Made by a program: the position numbers and the translations under genes. A model generated the notes under the pieces. It was not told the origin of the DNA. It saw only the letters and a program-made list of their open reading frames with translations, and did no database searches. Positions 43,311-54,188 of a stretch of 64,000 nt of DNA are shown in pieces. Within the stretch, counting starts at the first letter, position 1. Each line of letters begins with the position of its first letter. Source of the stretch: Nelumbo lutea. Its lineage: Eukaryota; Streptophyta; Magnoliopsida; Proteales; Nelumbonaceae. The DNA lies in the NCBI GenBank assembly GCA_022828595.1, contig JAKGHH010000003.1, positions 52,875,759 through 52,939,758 of the forward strand, written 5' to 3'.

Positions 43311-44520
43311 ATCACCCTTGCAGCAACTCCAGACTTACTTCAAAAAATAACGATCTACATCAGCACCTATCCCCCTTTCCTCTCCACCACTAGATGCTGA
43401 TCTGGTTACTCTAACTATTCAAGTAAGTTCATCTGACCCTCCACCTAAACCCACTGCACCCACTTAGCATCGTTCTACTAGAATTTCTCATCCTCCTGAC
43501 TGCTATGGTTATTCCCTATATAATAGCTCCTTTTCTACTATTTTATCCACCACAGATATCCCAAAGACTTATCAACAGGATGTAGGAGTTCCACATTAGA
43601 AAGATGCCATGGTTTGAGATTCAAGCCCTTCTTGAGAATGACACCTGGGATCTAGTTGAAGCTCCTCCTGAAGCCTTTCTCATTGGTAGCCGCTGGGTTT
43701 ACTTTGTGAAGTTGAACTCAAATGGGAGTCTAGATAGGTACAAGGCTAGACTTGTTGCTTAGGGCTATAAACGGGAGTATGGGATAGATTATGAGGAGAC
43801 CTTTGCTCCTATAGCAAAAACGACTATTGTCAAACCTCTTCTAACCATCTTTATAGCTAAAAACTAAACAATTCATCAAACGGATGTGAAAAATGCATTC
43901 CTACATGGGGAATTGAAGGAAATTGTTTACATGAAACCTCCTCCTGGATATTGTAGAGACCCACATCTTATTTGTCATCTCAAGAAGTCTTTGTATGGCC
44001 TAAAACAAGCACCTAGGGCCTAGTTTAAAAGATTCCATTTTGTCATCATTGATACTAGATTTGTCCAAAGCTCCTTAGATTATTCTCTTTTTACCCTACA
44101 TCGAAATCAAGGTATGATAATTCTTTTCCTCTATGTTGATGATATAATCATTATAGGAAATGATTTAGAATGAGTGGCTGATTTGAAATGACTTCTTAGT
44201 GAATCCTTTAAGATGAAGGATTTGGGTCCCTTAACCTACTTTTTGGGACTAGGGGTAAATCGTAATTCCCATGGTTATTTTGTTAACCAACATAAATATG
44301 CAATGGACCTTGTTAGAATGGCTAACCTCGGTGACTCCAAGACTGTTGATACTCCCTTGGAGATTAATCTGAAACTCAGTAAGGATAATGGTTCTCCTCT
44401 TGAGGATCCTACTCTCTATCGACAGTTGGTGGGTAGTCTAACATATCTCACTATGACTCTGCCAAACATATCTTATGCAGTCCAAATTGTGAGCCAGTTT
44501 GTGTCGTCTCCGTGACAACC
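43311..44520 (+). pseudogene. Cop-9 linker and reverse transcriptase
   Basis: FKMPWFEIQALLENDTWDL (43600 on), a region with stops, [34 protein letters not shown], the intact catalytic FLYVDDIIIIGND (44130 on), stops near 44171 and 44189, then MKDLGPLTYFLGLGVNRNS and LVGSLTYLTMTLPNISYAV. Confidence 0.85.
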
Positions 44521-45078
44521 ACATTTGTCTGCAGTTCACCAAATCATTAGATATTTGTGGGAGCTTTATCTCACGGCCTGTTCTTCTCCTATGAAAATGT
44601 TGTTTGGGCTAGTTTCCCAGACACTCGACGATCCACTATGGGCCGGTATGTCTTCTTGGGCAACTCTCTCATTTCCTGAAAATGTAAGAAACGATCCACA
44701 ATATCAAAGTCTTTCACTGAAGCTGAATACCGAGCTATGTCGTCAGTATGTAGTGAAATTACATGGCTTCGTGCTCTTCTACATGACATACTACATGAGC
44801 CACCACCTTCTATTCCCCTCTTTGCAGATAATGTCAGTGCAATCAAAATCGCATCCAACCCTGTCTTCCATGAGCACACAAAGCACATCAAAGTTGATTG
44901 CCACTTCATTCGCGATCTTCTCCATGCCTTTAAAAGATTCCATGGCACTATTTCTCTTCCCCACATGTCCTTTGGCCTCCAACTTGTTGATCTATTGGCG
45001 AAGGCAATGACTCGTGTACAACATTTATTTCTCATGGACAAACTGATGCTTATTCCAACGCATTAGTTTGAGGGGGAG
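44521..45078 (+). pseudogene. Cop-9 RNase H
   Basis: The first part is frameshifted (44590-44730). Then EAEYRAMSSVCSEITWLRAL (Glu), LFADNVSAIKIASNPVFHEH (Asp) and VDLLAKAMTRVQHLFL, ending LMLIPTH, stop at 45064-45066, just before the polypurine tract. Confidence 0.85.
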
Positions 45079-45307
45079 TGTAGAGATAAAAAGAGTTGGA
45101 GTTAGCCGAGAAGGCTATTTTTGTATTTTTACATTTGTTGCACTCTAGTTTCTTATGTATACTACTATTTTGTATAATAATTACAACTTGGTGCTTTTCC
45201 TTTTTATTATATAAATATCTCTTCCTTGGATGTTGAGTCCCACTTTTGACACTCCCACAAATCTGCTATCCTTTCTCTCTGTTACTGCTTCATATCTGTC
45301 TCTGACA
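45079..45307 (+). repeat. Cop-9 3' LTR
   Basis: 229 bp partner of 39272-39500, followed by ATAAC. Confidence 0.95.
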
Positions 45308-45312
45308 ATAAC

Positions 45313-46227
45313 TGCAACCAAAGACACAAAGTGGAATGGAAACGCATCATCCCTAGAATGGAGAATGCTAAACGGAGTTTCAAAATGAAGAACATGAGAA
45401 GGAACTCTATTAATAACACAGATAGTAGTATGGACAAAATCATCCCAAAAACGAAGAGGAAGATGATGGCTAATTATAATTTTCCCTAGAAACCTCAAGA
45501 ATATGTTTGTTCTTGTGCTCTACAATTCCATTTCCTGTGGAGTGTAGGCATAATAACTCTAATAGAAAATGTCATAAGAATTCAATTAAGGAGGATTGTT
45601 TTTCTTTTCAAAATACTCTTTAGTATTGTCAAATCAGAGCACCTTGACCCTAATACCAAATTAGGTAAAGACCATTTTGATGAAATTGTTGTACCAAATG
45701 AGGAACATTATCCTTGGAACACATCAAGTATGTCCAAGAGTGAGAAAAATCATCCACAAAAAGCAAGAAATAATGGTATCCACCTATTCAAATAACATGG
45801 TATGGTTCCCACACATCAATATGAACAAGATCAAAAGGAGAATTGCCTCTGTTATTTCTTGAAATATAAGTGTTTCTATAATGGTTGGATAGTTGACAAC
45901 TTTCACACTTAAGACTAGGCATAGAAACAAACTAAAATAATTAAGGAAAGAATGACCTCAAAGAAGCAAAAGACAAATGACCTAGTTGAATATGCCAAAG
46001 CATTATTCAATCTACATACTTCGAAGAAGCAATATGATCATGATGAATGAATGGACTCTGCCTAATAGAAGATCGAGGGCAGCACCAACACACCAAAAAC
46101 TCCAACAACTAGGACTCAAATAAGGGTTCGACCAATACATTTTAATTCATTCTGCAGTCATCGGGTCCAAAGATTGCATAAGAATCATTTACGAGTGCTA
46201 AAGAAAGTGTGCTGTAATACTAACCAG
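45313..46227 (-). pseudogene. Cop-8 integrase and pre-integrase
   Basis: On the minus strand: HNRHTY-like zinc text near 45880, FDLVHIDVWEPYHVI (45835), GGYHYFLLFVDDFSHSW (near 45760), a degenerate NGIVEHKNKHILEVS near 45510, FWDDFVHTTICVINRVPSHV near 45430 and LHSRDDAFPFHF. Several stops. No protease or gag before the 5' LTR. Confidence 0.72.
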
Positions 46228-46581
46228 TTGGTTTTGGCAAATAAAATCAAATAAAAAATAATACGTAAAGACAAATAAGCAATATAGGATTAGAACAGCA
46301 AGGGGGAAGAAGGGTAGAAGAAGTTGAAATCAATAGAAGAGGAGCACTGTCAAGTCTAATGAGATCCCCACTGGTACTTATATTCTTTGGTAATTAAATG
46401 TTAAATTACACATATGCCCCTCAAAATGTGGCAGCAACATAAAGCATTAAAAGAAATAACATACAAGAGGCCCATAGGCCCAATAAGAAAGATCTAAGGG
46501 CCCAAATAAAAAGGGACCATAACAATTTAATGAATTAGGCCCATAAACAAATAAAACAACCATGATCCGGCCCCGTCAACA
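46228..46581 (-). repeat. Cop-8 5' LTR
   Basis: Ends GTCAACA at 46581. On its left, AATACTAACCA may be a decayed primer site. The left border is approximate. Confidence 0.65.
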
Positions 46582-47010
46582 AAGGACAAAAACTAAAGCT
46601 AATGTCAAGTATAAAACAAAATTTTATTCAGGGAAAATAATACATTAGGAGCAAGGTAGATATGAAATAAGTTTTGACATTCAATTTTAATTTCTAATTT
46701 TGGGATTATCCTTTATTTCATATAGAAGGTCCAATTTATCTGTGCACATTAATAACTTCAAATATTACCAAGAGTTTGTCAAATCTGTAAAAAAAATGAT
46801 ATTGCATATTTAAGCAGGATTATTTAGTTTACCGAGATTTTCTTCTAATGATATCATTTGTCCGCATCTGGAACCGATGCATCCTTGATTCAATATTACA
46901 TGTGATGACATACCTCAAATAAACGTAATTCATAATGCCACCTACTAAGAAGACATCCATTTTATGTGAACTGTTATCATTTAACGGAATGCCTATTCTT
47001 TTGTAATTAG
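46582..47010. other. Myosin intron, no feature seen
   Basis: AT-rich intron end leading to TTGTAATTAG at 47010. Confidence 0.55.
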
Positions 47011-49909
47011 GCTCAAAGAGAAACTTACCAACTTGGTGTCAGAAAATCGAGTTCTCCACCAGAAAGCTCTTTCCATGGCACCCAATAACAAGTTCCTCTC
47101 AGGATGCTCTAAATCAATTAGCCAGGTATTCCTAACAGAGAACCATTTTGCAAACCATGAAGTGGAGCTTTTCACCTCATGGATATTTTAGGTGATATTT
47201 TTATTCTCTATTGATTGACAGAGTAGTACTGATAGTGGCCATATTGTGGGGGGTGATCACAAGACTGCTTTTGTAAGTTGAAATTTTTTCAGGGTTATCA
47301 TATTTTCAGATTATTCATCTAAATTTTCTTTTGCTCATATTTTCATTTTCATCTGTGAAATATTATAGGATATTCACAGTTCATTATCAACACCATGGGA
47401 ACTTTTACAACCACAAAAGTCACTCAATGAGAAACAGCAGGAGAACAAAGACTTGCTCAGAAGGTGTATTGCTCAGCACCAAGACTTCAGTTGGAGAAGA
47501 CCAATTTTCACATGTATCATATACAAATGCCTTCTTTCAAAGTTGATCGGACTAGCTTTTTTTTTTTGACCAGATTATTCAGACAATTGCACATGCTATT
47601 GAGGTTTGAACCATCCAATCTTCTATGGTTGTTTATAGGTTTTTATAGTTCTTTTTTCCTTTTTTATTTTCTGAACATGAAACATACCTTTTCTTAACTT
47701 AAACCTGCTCTATGTATTAACTATTAAAGACCCAGGGTAACAATGATATGCTAGTCTACTGTTTGTCCAACTCATCAACTTTGTTACTACTACTCCAGTG
47801 AACACTTAAAGCAAGCAGTGCAGATGGTATGGCTCCACAACACCGTCGGTCATCATCAGCTACCTTGTTTTGAATGATGATTCAAGTAAACAGGAATTTC
47901 ATTTTGAATCAAAGGGTTTTTTTTATGGTTTTATGCCTATATCTTCTAATGTAAATAATTGTTCTTAAGAGTTTTTGGGGACTCCACAAGGTGTTAATCT
48001 TTCTTTTGTCAATGTCAGGTTGGCTAGTGGCGCAGACACCTTGTACCAATTTGAAGCTAAATATCCTCCTTTACTTTTCAAACAGCAACTCGCAGCATAT
48101 GTAGAAAATATACATGATCCAAAAAATCTAAAGAAAGAAATTTCTCTATAGCTTGGGTTGAGCATCCAGGTATCCAGCTCTGTTAATTGACACTTAAAAT
48201 AGTGGTTTTCCTGCTATCCTTGCTATCATAATATGTTCTTTCAATTCATGGATTGGACAATGCAGGCACCAAGAACCTCTAGAGCAAGCTTTTTTAAGGG
48301 ATAACCCCGTTCTCTTGCAAATGCAGCAACTCAACAAGTTCTGATTACTCACTGGCGAGGAATTGTGAAGAGCCTTGGACATTTCTTGAATACATCAAAA
48401 GTAAATTATGTTAGTAAAGTTTCTTGAATATCCATTCTTCTCTTCATTTTTCTTTCTTTTTTTTTTCTGAATGTAAAGCCATTTGGGAAGGATGTTTTGA
48501 AAAATGGCATAGTCTATGAGATCCTACATTCTCAAATGGTTCAAAATGCTCAAATTACTAGTTGTCATGATTACCTAACTGGCCAAATCTGCTACTTTTT
48601 CTCTGAATTTTTTGTCATTTAATTGAACTCTTAATTGGGGCCTCATCATTTTGTTTTAAGTAAATTGGTTAACATACCTCGTGATTTTCTGGTTCCCTTA
48701 TTATTTTTAGTCCATAAGGTTTTCATACATATTTTCTTTCATCAACGTACAGTTATTCAACAGCTATGATGTCTATACCCATTTCCTTCATGTTTAGTGC
48801 TTTTATACTTAATATGATTATTGACTCTTATAATGATATCCTTTTTTTTGCTTGGCCTTTTATTAAGGTGAGAGTGCTGCTCCTTTAGAAATGGTCAATA
48901 TGTTAAGGCAGGTTTAGCTGAGCTAGAAGACTGATGCTATAAGGCAACTGATGTGGTTGGTCCAGCTTGGGATGAGCTGAAGCATATCAGACAGTGTACT
49001 TTCTCTCTATTGCTTGTTGCCTACCACAACTTTTATTACAGACCTTAGCATACTGAAAAGTGGCACAAGTGGTTTATCACATTAGAAAGATGATTCCTCA
49101 TATTGCAGAGGAAAGATAAAATTAAACATTTAAAACAAGGAAAAATTACCCTTTGGGTCCCAAAGTTGGTAAGATATTAAAATTCTTTTGATATGTGCTA
49201 CTTTGCCATGTTTCAGGTCATACATCAAAATCCAAACAAAATATCCGATGAAATAAGCCATGATATGTGTCCAGTGAATGACCTTTCTTGAGGATTTGAA
49301 AGAAATTTGTTCCTCCTGGCCTGTGCTTTTCTTGGATCTCAACAAGCTTTTATTTGCCAACAAGAGGTGCTCAGTATACAGCAATTGTACAGGATTAGCA
49401 CAATGTGCCGGGATTACAAGTATGGCATGCATAGTGTATCCTCAGATGTAAAGTTATTATGGATACCATTATACAAACTAGGTTTGGATCATCATCTTCA
49501 TTATAATGAGGTATGAAAATATTCAAGTCCTCAGTGGCAAGAGCTCACAGTGCGTAACCATGGTCAGTTATCCGATGGGATGTCTCTGACTGGTTATATC
49601 CAACATGAGGGTGTTGATGACTGAAGATTCCAACAATGCTGTCAGAAACTCTTTTTTATTGGATGATGATTCAAGGTAAGTACAAGATTAGCCATTTCAG
49701 CATGTTCTCCTGCCTTCAATAGATGTTTTGAAAATATGATTACTGGTATTTGCTGTTCTCCCTTCTGTGTTACTCATGGTGCAGCATACCATTTTTCGGT
49801 TGATGACACATCAAAGTCAATGCAACAGTTTAACATCTCTGACATTGAACCACCACCATTAATTCACGAGAATTCAGGTTTCTTGTTCTTGTTAACACAT
49901 TCTGAGTAA
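47011..49909 (+). pseudogene. Class XI myosin 3' exons (cargo-binding dilute domain), broken
   Basis: Exons read in myosin order: 47011-47125 (EKLTNLVSENRVL, SMAPNNKFLSGCSKSI); 47222-47272; 47369-47603 (QKSLNEKQQENKDLLRRCIA, CIIYKCLL, DQIIQTIAHAIE); 47730-47885 (LKASSADGMAPQHRRSSSAT); 47970-48169 (GTPQGVNLSFVNV, YPPLLFKQQLAAYVEN); 48266-48400 (WRGIVKSLGHFLNT); about 48705-48765 (KVFIHIF); 48868-48994 (NGQYVKAGLAELE, ATDVVGPAWDELKHIRQ); 49217-49274 (ISDEISHDMCP); 49367-49447 (LSIQQLYRISTMCRDYKYG); 49593-49675 (ISNMRVLMTEDSNN); 49795-49909 (ISDIEPPPLIHENSG, stop TAA 49907-49909). Breaks: stops at 47799, 47871, 48149, 48302 and 48932; frameshifts near 47540, 47565, 47975, 48740 and 49803; a doubtful acceptor before 49593. 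The dilute domain would bind organelle cargo adaptors, but this copy cannot make it. Confidence 0.92.
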
Positions 49910-51027
49910 TCACTTCTCGTATAGCTACTGGCTTGGATGGGTTCTCTTTGGTATCCCTCCATCTATTCCACGGCATCTTACTCATTGGCCGCATAGTTCC
50001 ATTAGAGTCCATTCAGTTGTTGAAGGACTTCATGGTGTGGGTATGATGATCTTTCTACCTTGGAGGAGTAAGGCTGTTTCTCGTCTTCCCCTTGCCACCT
50101 GTAATGTAATTTATCAAAGGGAAACGTCCTTGGTCTCTATATAATGATGCATAAACTTTCTCCCCTAGTATTGCAAAAGTTCTCGCTATTTTTGTTCATG
50201 AAGGGTGAATGTTGTCTTTTCCAAATGATGCACTAATTTCATAGAGCAACTATCTCCAGATATTGTTATTCAATTTGTCCATTCAGTTGATGTCTCAAAC
50301 CATCAAAAGGAAAAAAGGTCATCATGTTTTCAACTGAACTGGAGTTCTGTAATCAGTTCAGGTTCCATACATAAAAGTGTTCATGTGCATAGATCTATAG
50401 GTGCATCATCATTGAGCTCCAGGTTAGAATCTTGACCTATCAGTGCATTTATGGAATTTTGAGTGGATACATATTGTTCAACCACCAAAAAATGGTCCAA
50501 CCATCCCTAATCCAGAGTAATTAGTACCTAAAAGTTCGATCAAAGTTTATTTTCAACAATGGAGGTATCAGTTTAGACCCGATAGCAGCATTAGTTTGAA
50601 GATTTCCAGATGGCTGCATACAGCAGAAATGACCATTATCCCCAAGGATTAATATATGGTGTATTGTATCAACATCCATGGTCATAGATACTAGCTATGC
50701 CCCTAATGAGTATATATCCCATGAGTCGTGTGTATCGACCTGATATGCACCAATATGAAAGTGTATAGGTGTCTGGTTTGACAATTTGACCACTTTTGGA
50801 CTGTTTTGGACTAAAAAATTGAACATTATTATTATAAAAATTCAAATAGAGTAATAATTGTAAAAAATGAAATAAATAATTTAAGATTTAATTTTCTCCA
50901 AAATTTAATAAAAAATATAAATTATAATAAAAATAATGATTTTGTCTAAGTTACCCATGGAGGGGAGGAAATTGGCCAAATTGTGTAGGACTAAAATGTT
51001 CCTGCCATAACCAAAAAAAAGGGGGAT
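49910..51027. other. Downstream of myosin, no gene seen
   Basis: The first few hundred bases are probably the former 3' UTR. The rest is AT-rich, with no frame or repeat I can support. Confidence 0.5.
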
Positions 51028-51033
51028 CTTTTG

Positions 51034-51124
51034 GCTCAGTTTGGAAGGAGTACAAATACAAATATGTAGAGTGCTATGTATTTGCATTGTACATATTTGT
51101 ACTTATACTCCTTCCAAACTGAAC
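51034..51124. mobile_element. 91-bp hairpin MITE
   Basis: The ends are long inverted repeats: GCTCAGTTTGGAAGGAGTAC at the left, and the right end read backwards starts GTTCAGTTTGGAAGGAGTAT. The arms go on to ..AAATATGT and the loop is about 20 bp. Direct repeats CTTTTG flank it (51028-51033, 51125-51130). Too small to code for anything. Confidence 0.8.
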
Positions 51125-51131
51125 CTTTTGG

Positions 51132-51413
51132 AAATTTGCTCACTTATGTCAAAAGAACAAGGATAGATGTACTTACCCGTAGGGGTGTCAATTGACCAGT
51201 TTTGGTTTGGATCCAATCTGATCTAAACCTTATCAAATCGGATTTGGATGGTCCATTATAATTATTGAATTGGGCCAATCCAAAATAATTTGGATCCAAA
51301 ATTAATTGGTCCATATTGTTATTGGTTTGAAATAGGCCTAAACCAAATTTTCGATAATCCAATCATGAGGCCAAACCCTTGACCAATTTGAAATCAATCA
51401 AAATTGAAAACAA
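51132..51413. other. AT-rich spacer starting TAGGGGTGTCAA
   Basis: At 51180 the sequence TAGGGGTGTCAATTG resembles the terminal motif of some plant hAT elements, but I found no matching other end. No gene. Confidence 0.35.
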
Positions 51414-51780
51414 AATCATTTTTATAAAAGTAATTTTATGAAAAATATTTTTACGAAAGCACTTTTATAAAAATATTTTTACAAAAATACTTTTATGAAA
51501 GCACTTTTACAGAAGTAGTTTTATAAAAGCATTTTTACAAAATCACTTTAATAAAATCACTTTTACGAAAGCACTTTTATAAAAATACTTTTATAAAATT
51601 ACTTTTACACGAAAGCATTTTTATGAAATCACTTTTACAAAAAAAACTTTTACTGAAGTACTTTTATGAAAGCACTTTTACAAAAACACTTTTATGGAAG
51701 CACTTTTAAAAAATCATTTTTATGAAAGAATTTTTACAAAAATACTTTTATAAAATGCTTCTACGAAAATACTTTTATAA
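51414..51780. repeat. Degenerate tandem repeat, unit about 15-16 bp
   Basis: More than 20 imperfect copies of a unit like AAAAGCACTTTTATG, alternating GCACTTTTA, ATACTTTTA and TCACTTTTA versions. It is palindrome-like (AAAAG..CTTTT) and could fold at many phases. Confidence 0.8.
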
Positions 51781-51870
51781 GCCCGATGAATTTGGGTTCC
51801 CTTATGCAAGTCTAATTTATAAGCCACTGGCCCAATTCGAGTTAGCACTCTAAATGGGCCAAAAAAGAAA

Positions 51871-52019
51871 GTAAATTATAAAGACCCCCTCCCTATAGTA
51901 TGGGGTCTTGTGACAAATGCCCCCTGCTTTCCCTTGAAATTCGCTATTATAATAATTTTTAATCCCCAAACTAATAATTATTCGAACAATTGGAAGAAAA
52001 ACACTGTTCATCTTTTCGA
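51871..52019 (+). repeat. Left terminal inverted repeat of the Pack-MULE
   Basis: Pairs with 54189-54372 reversed. Shared words from outside to inside: GTAAATTA, TATGGGGT, TGTGA, ACAATTGG, CACTGTTCATCTT. Confidence 0.85.
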
Positions 52020-52134
52020 CCTCACGTACCTCCATTTCCCTCACATTTCTCCGTCTCTTCCCCTTCCCCTTTCTTTCCTCCCCTTTCTTCTTCCCGCTTT
52101 TCTCTATTTTCCGTCCTCCTGGCATGAGTTCTTC

Positions 52135-52485
52135 AAGGAGCGGGTGAGGATCCTCTACAAAAGGGCTCTCAAAGACACTCTCGACTGGACCGCCATCGCT
52201 ATCTCTTCTACCAAGATGTAAGAGCATTTCTTCCCCTCTCGCCATCCATGATGCCTTATTACCACACATTTGCTCCATCTCTTTACCTACACTACGATCT
52301 TCATCACGTTCTCCCACAACCACAAGAGATCCATCCCTGTCATTTTTTTAATTTCAGAATTTGTTTATCTACGTTACGCAGTTTGGATTTTGTTCAGATT
52401 TCCCACAAATTATTTTAACTCTTTCTACAATTTTCAATTTCAGGCATCCGACCTCAGAGAAAAGTTCGAGGCCAACAAACATGTG
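52135..52485 (+). pseudogene. Captured fragment of a complex I LYR subunit (NDUFB9/B22-like)
   Basis: Exon 1 (about 52135-52217) reads KERVRILYKRALKDTLDW and, after a one-base deletion near 52190, HRYLFYQD in the next frame, ending at the donor GTAAGA. Exon 2 (52444-52485), after ..TTTCAG, reads ASDLREKFEANKHV and ends at GTTTG. The joined order matches the plant NDUFB9 (B22) subunit of mitochondrial NADH dehydrogenase, a Complex1_LYR protein; the LYR tripeptide is LYK here. The N-terminal start and everything after about residue 65 are missing. Introns are kept, so capture was from genomic DNA, not cDNA. Confidence 0.85.
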
Positions 52486-53287
52486 GTTTGTTCTCTCGAA
52501 TCCCGGAAATCAAGCTCTTTTATATTTCTAATGCTCTTTCTTATTTGTGTTTCATCAGTTTCTTGCACTCCACGCGCAAATAATGCATATTTGTGTTCTT
52601 TGTGCCGGTCTGGAATTTAGTCATACTGTTCTTTGTGCCGCTTTCCTCTGTTGAAAACAGACTGCAAGGCCTGCTCCCAGGCCTCAAAGTTTCCTTACCA
52701 ACAGACTGGTGGATTATATCTTTCTCGGCAAATAGGACTTGGAATATTTATCTGATTCAAGAATTATTTCCAGTTTAAACACTCGAGTCGAGTCCCAAGC
52801 TCAGCTAACCATGAAATGATAGATAAATCCCGATTCATTGTTACCTGGCTTCTTCTCGGTTAAATCAGTTTTGTTCCACATCGTTCCCTAATATCAATGA
52901 AAGGCCTATAAAAACAAAAAACTAACTAGTACAAATGTTAATTGAGTAAGGAAATAAACCAGTTCACGCTAAATGTCCGCTTTTTGTTGAATTCTGCTTC
53001 ATAGAAGAAATGGTCCCAGACAATGGAATCAGGAAATAATTCTGTTTTCGAAGTGTGGAGTCTGGAGGGAAATAAATCAGTTCATTAATGTTCTTCCGAA
53101 GACCAGAAGATTTGATCGGAAGACATGACAAACTGAACCCCAAACCTTTTAGTCTTTACAGCACACAACACCGAGGAGGGAGAATGAACAACTTGCTTGA
53201 TCATTGGTAAGAAAGAGAAGGCAGTCACAAGGCTATGAGCATTCAATACAGCCGATTAACCTATATGGACACGGTGTAGCGGACAAC

Positions 53288-54002
53288 TTAACTACGTGCT
53301 TTAAATCTGGTTCCTCATTTTATCAAAAGCTCTTCAATATCTGCGTCCATTCGAGCCCCCTTGCCTCCCCAGACAAGCATGTGGGCGAGGTCTCCCATGG
53401 AGGAACCAGTTACTTCGTGTACAGCCTTGAACCTAATTCGTTTGTAGAATCTAACAAGCTGATATTAAGAATAAAACAAATAAATAATCTAAATAAAAAA
53501 AATCCTAATGGCAAAGAGAAGAAGTGAAGATAGAGACAAGGAATTGAGGTATTATCAACAACTAAGAACCTGGAATGGTAGAGATTTGTGTCATTGATGG
53601 CAAGAAGTTCTTCTGTTCTGCAACCGCAATCGTAGCCAAACCGGACCGCAACAACTCCAATAAGCAAACCAATGCCGTATGTTGATCTCTCCATGCTGAG
53701 TGTCTCTCTGCCCAGTCTAATGGAGTCCAAGTGAAGAATTTTCCCTCCCAACCAGAGTCTTATGAGTCCTTTTGCCCTGCCAAGCTCTCTCTTGGTTTCC
53801 AAGTTGATGGCTGTAATCTGAATAAGGGTCCCAGTGTTTGGAGCTGGAGGTTAAGGTTCTGGGTCTTTGAGGATTCCATGATTTCAGACATAGTCGGTAA
53901 GATGGTTTTTCTGTCGCCACCATCGTCTTGATTGCTGCTTCCTCTGCTAGTGATATAATTGAAATTGGGTTTTGATGAAATAGGGTTGGAAGGTGTTGTC
54001 AC
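53288..54002 (-). pseudogene. Captured gene for a plant GNAT-like acetyltransferase-related protein
   Basis: Exon 1 (54002 to about 53570) starts at an ATG (MTTPSNPISSKPNFNYITSR), continues LQTLGPLFR, shifts frame by a one-base loss near 53816, then INLETKRELGRAKGLIRLWL, GKILHLDSIRLGRETLSMER, FGYDCGCRTEELLAINDTNL and YHSR. The intron ends ..AATATCAG. Exon 2 (53458-53288) reads LVRFYKRIRFKAVHEVTGSS, then MGDLAHMLVWGGKGARMDAD, IEELLIK, a stop where Trp is expected (53317-53315), GTRFKARS and the natural stop at 53290-53288. The LVRFYxRIxFK segment is the usual GNAT acetyl-CoA-fold signature. The full-length identity is from memory of plant homologues. The stop and frameshift mean it is not functional. 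Confidence 0.8.
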
Positions 54003-54188
54003 AGGAAGGGCGGTATTTCAACAACCGAATTAGACACAGCAAGGAGTTGCGACGGCTATAGCTGAGAGGAACGAAAAACAGAGGAAAGTGGGAAGAAGAA
54101 AGGGGAAGGGGAAGAAGAGAGATCTGGGGAGAGAGAGAGAGAGAGAGGGGGGGGAAGGAATCTATCTGAGGTGCTGTTAGTGTATCAT

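Larger units (their letters stand above)
39272..45307 (+). mobile_element. Cop-9: Copia element (family E) nested in Cop-8
   Basis: Two 229-bp LTRs (39272-39500, 45079-45307), perfect target duplications ATAAC (39267-39271, 45308-45312), primer site after the first LTR and polypurine tract TTGAGGGGGAG (45068-45078). Complete Copia domain order on the plus strand, different in sequence from families A-C. An AT-rich inverted-ended insertion lies at about 42246-43310. The LTRs differ at more than 20 positions by eye, and the genes are full of stops, so it is old and dead. Confidence 0.95.
37124..46581 (-). mobile_element. Cop-8: old Copia element (family D) split by Cop-9
   Basis: Diverged LTRs at about 37124-37445 and 46228-46581 face minus. 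Between them are decayed RNase H, reverse transcriptase and linker (37446-39271) and, on the other side of Cop-9, integrase and pre-integrase (45313-46200). Removing Cop-9 rejoins the linker and integrase. Gag and protease seem deleted next to the 5' LTR. I see no clear target duplication. Heavy stop density suggests this is one of the oldest elements here. Confidence 0.78.

Noticed and set aside
51414..51780. CRISPR-like array
   Set aside because: The units are contiguous and degenerate with no unique spacers, and the DNA is from a plant nucleus.
51850..52323. 157-residue open frame on the minus strand
   Set aside because: Antisense to the pyrimidine-rich leader and LYR exon of the Pack-MULE and crossing its terminal repeat; the charged composition (GKGKRRR type) is simply the complement of the pyrimidine tract.
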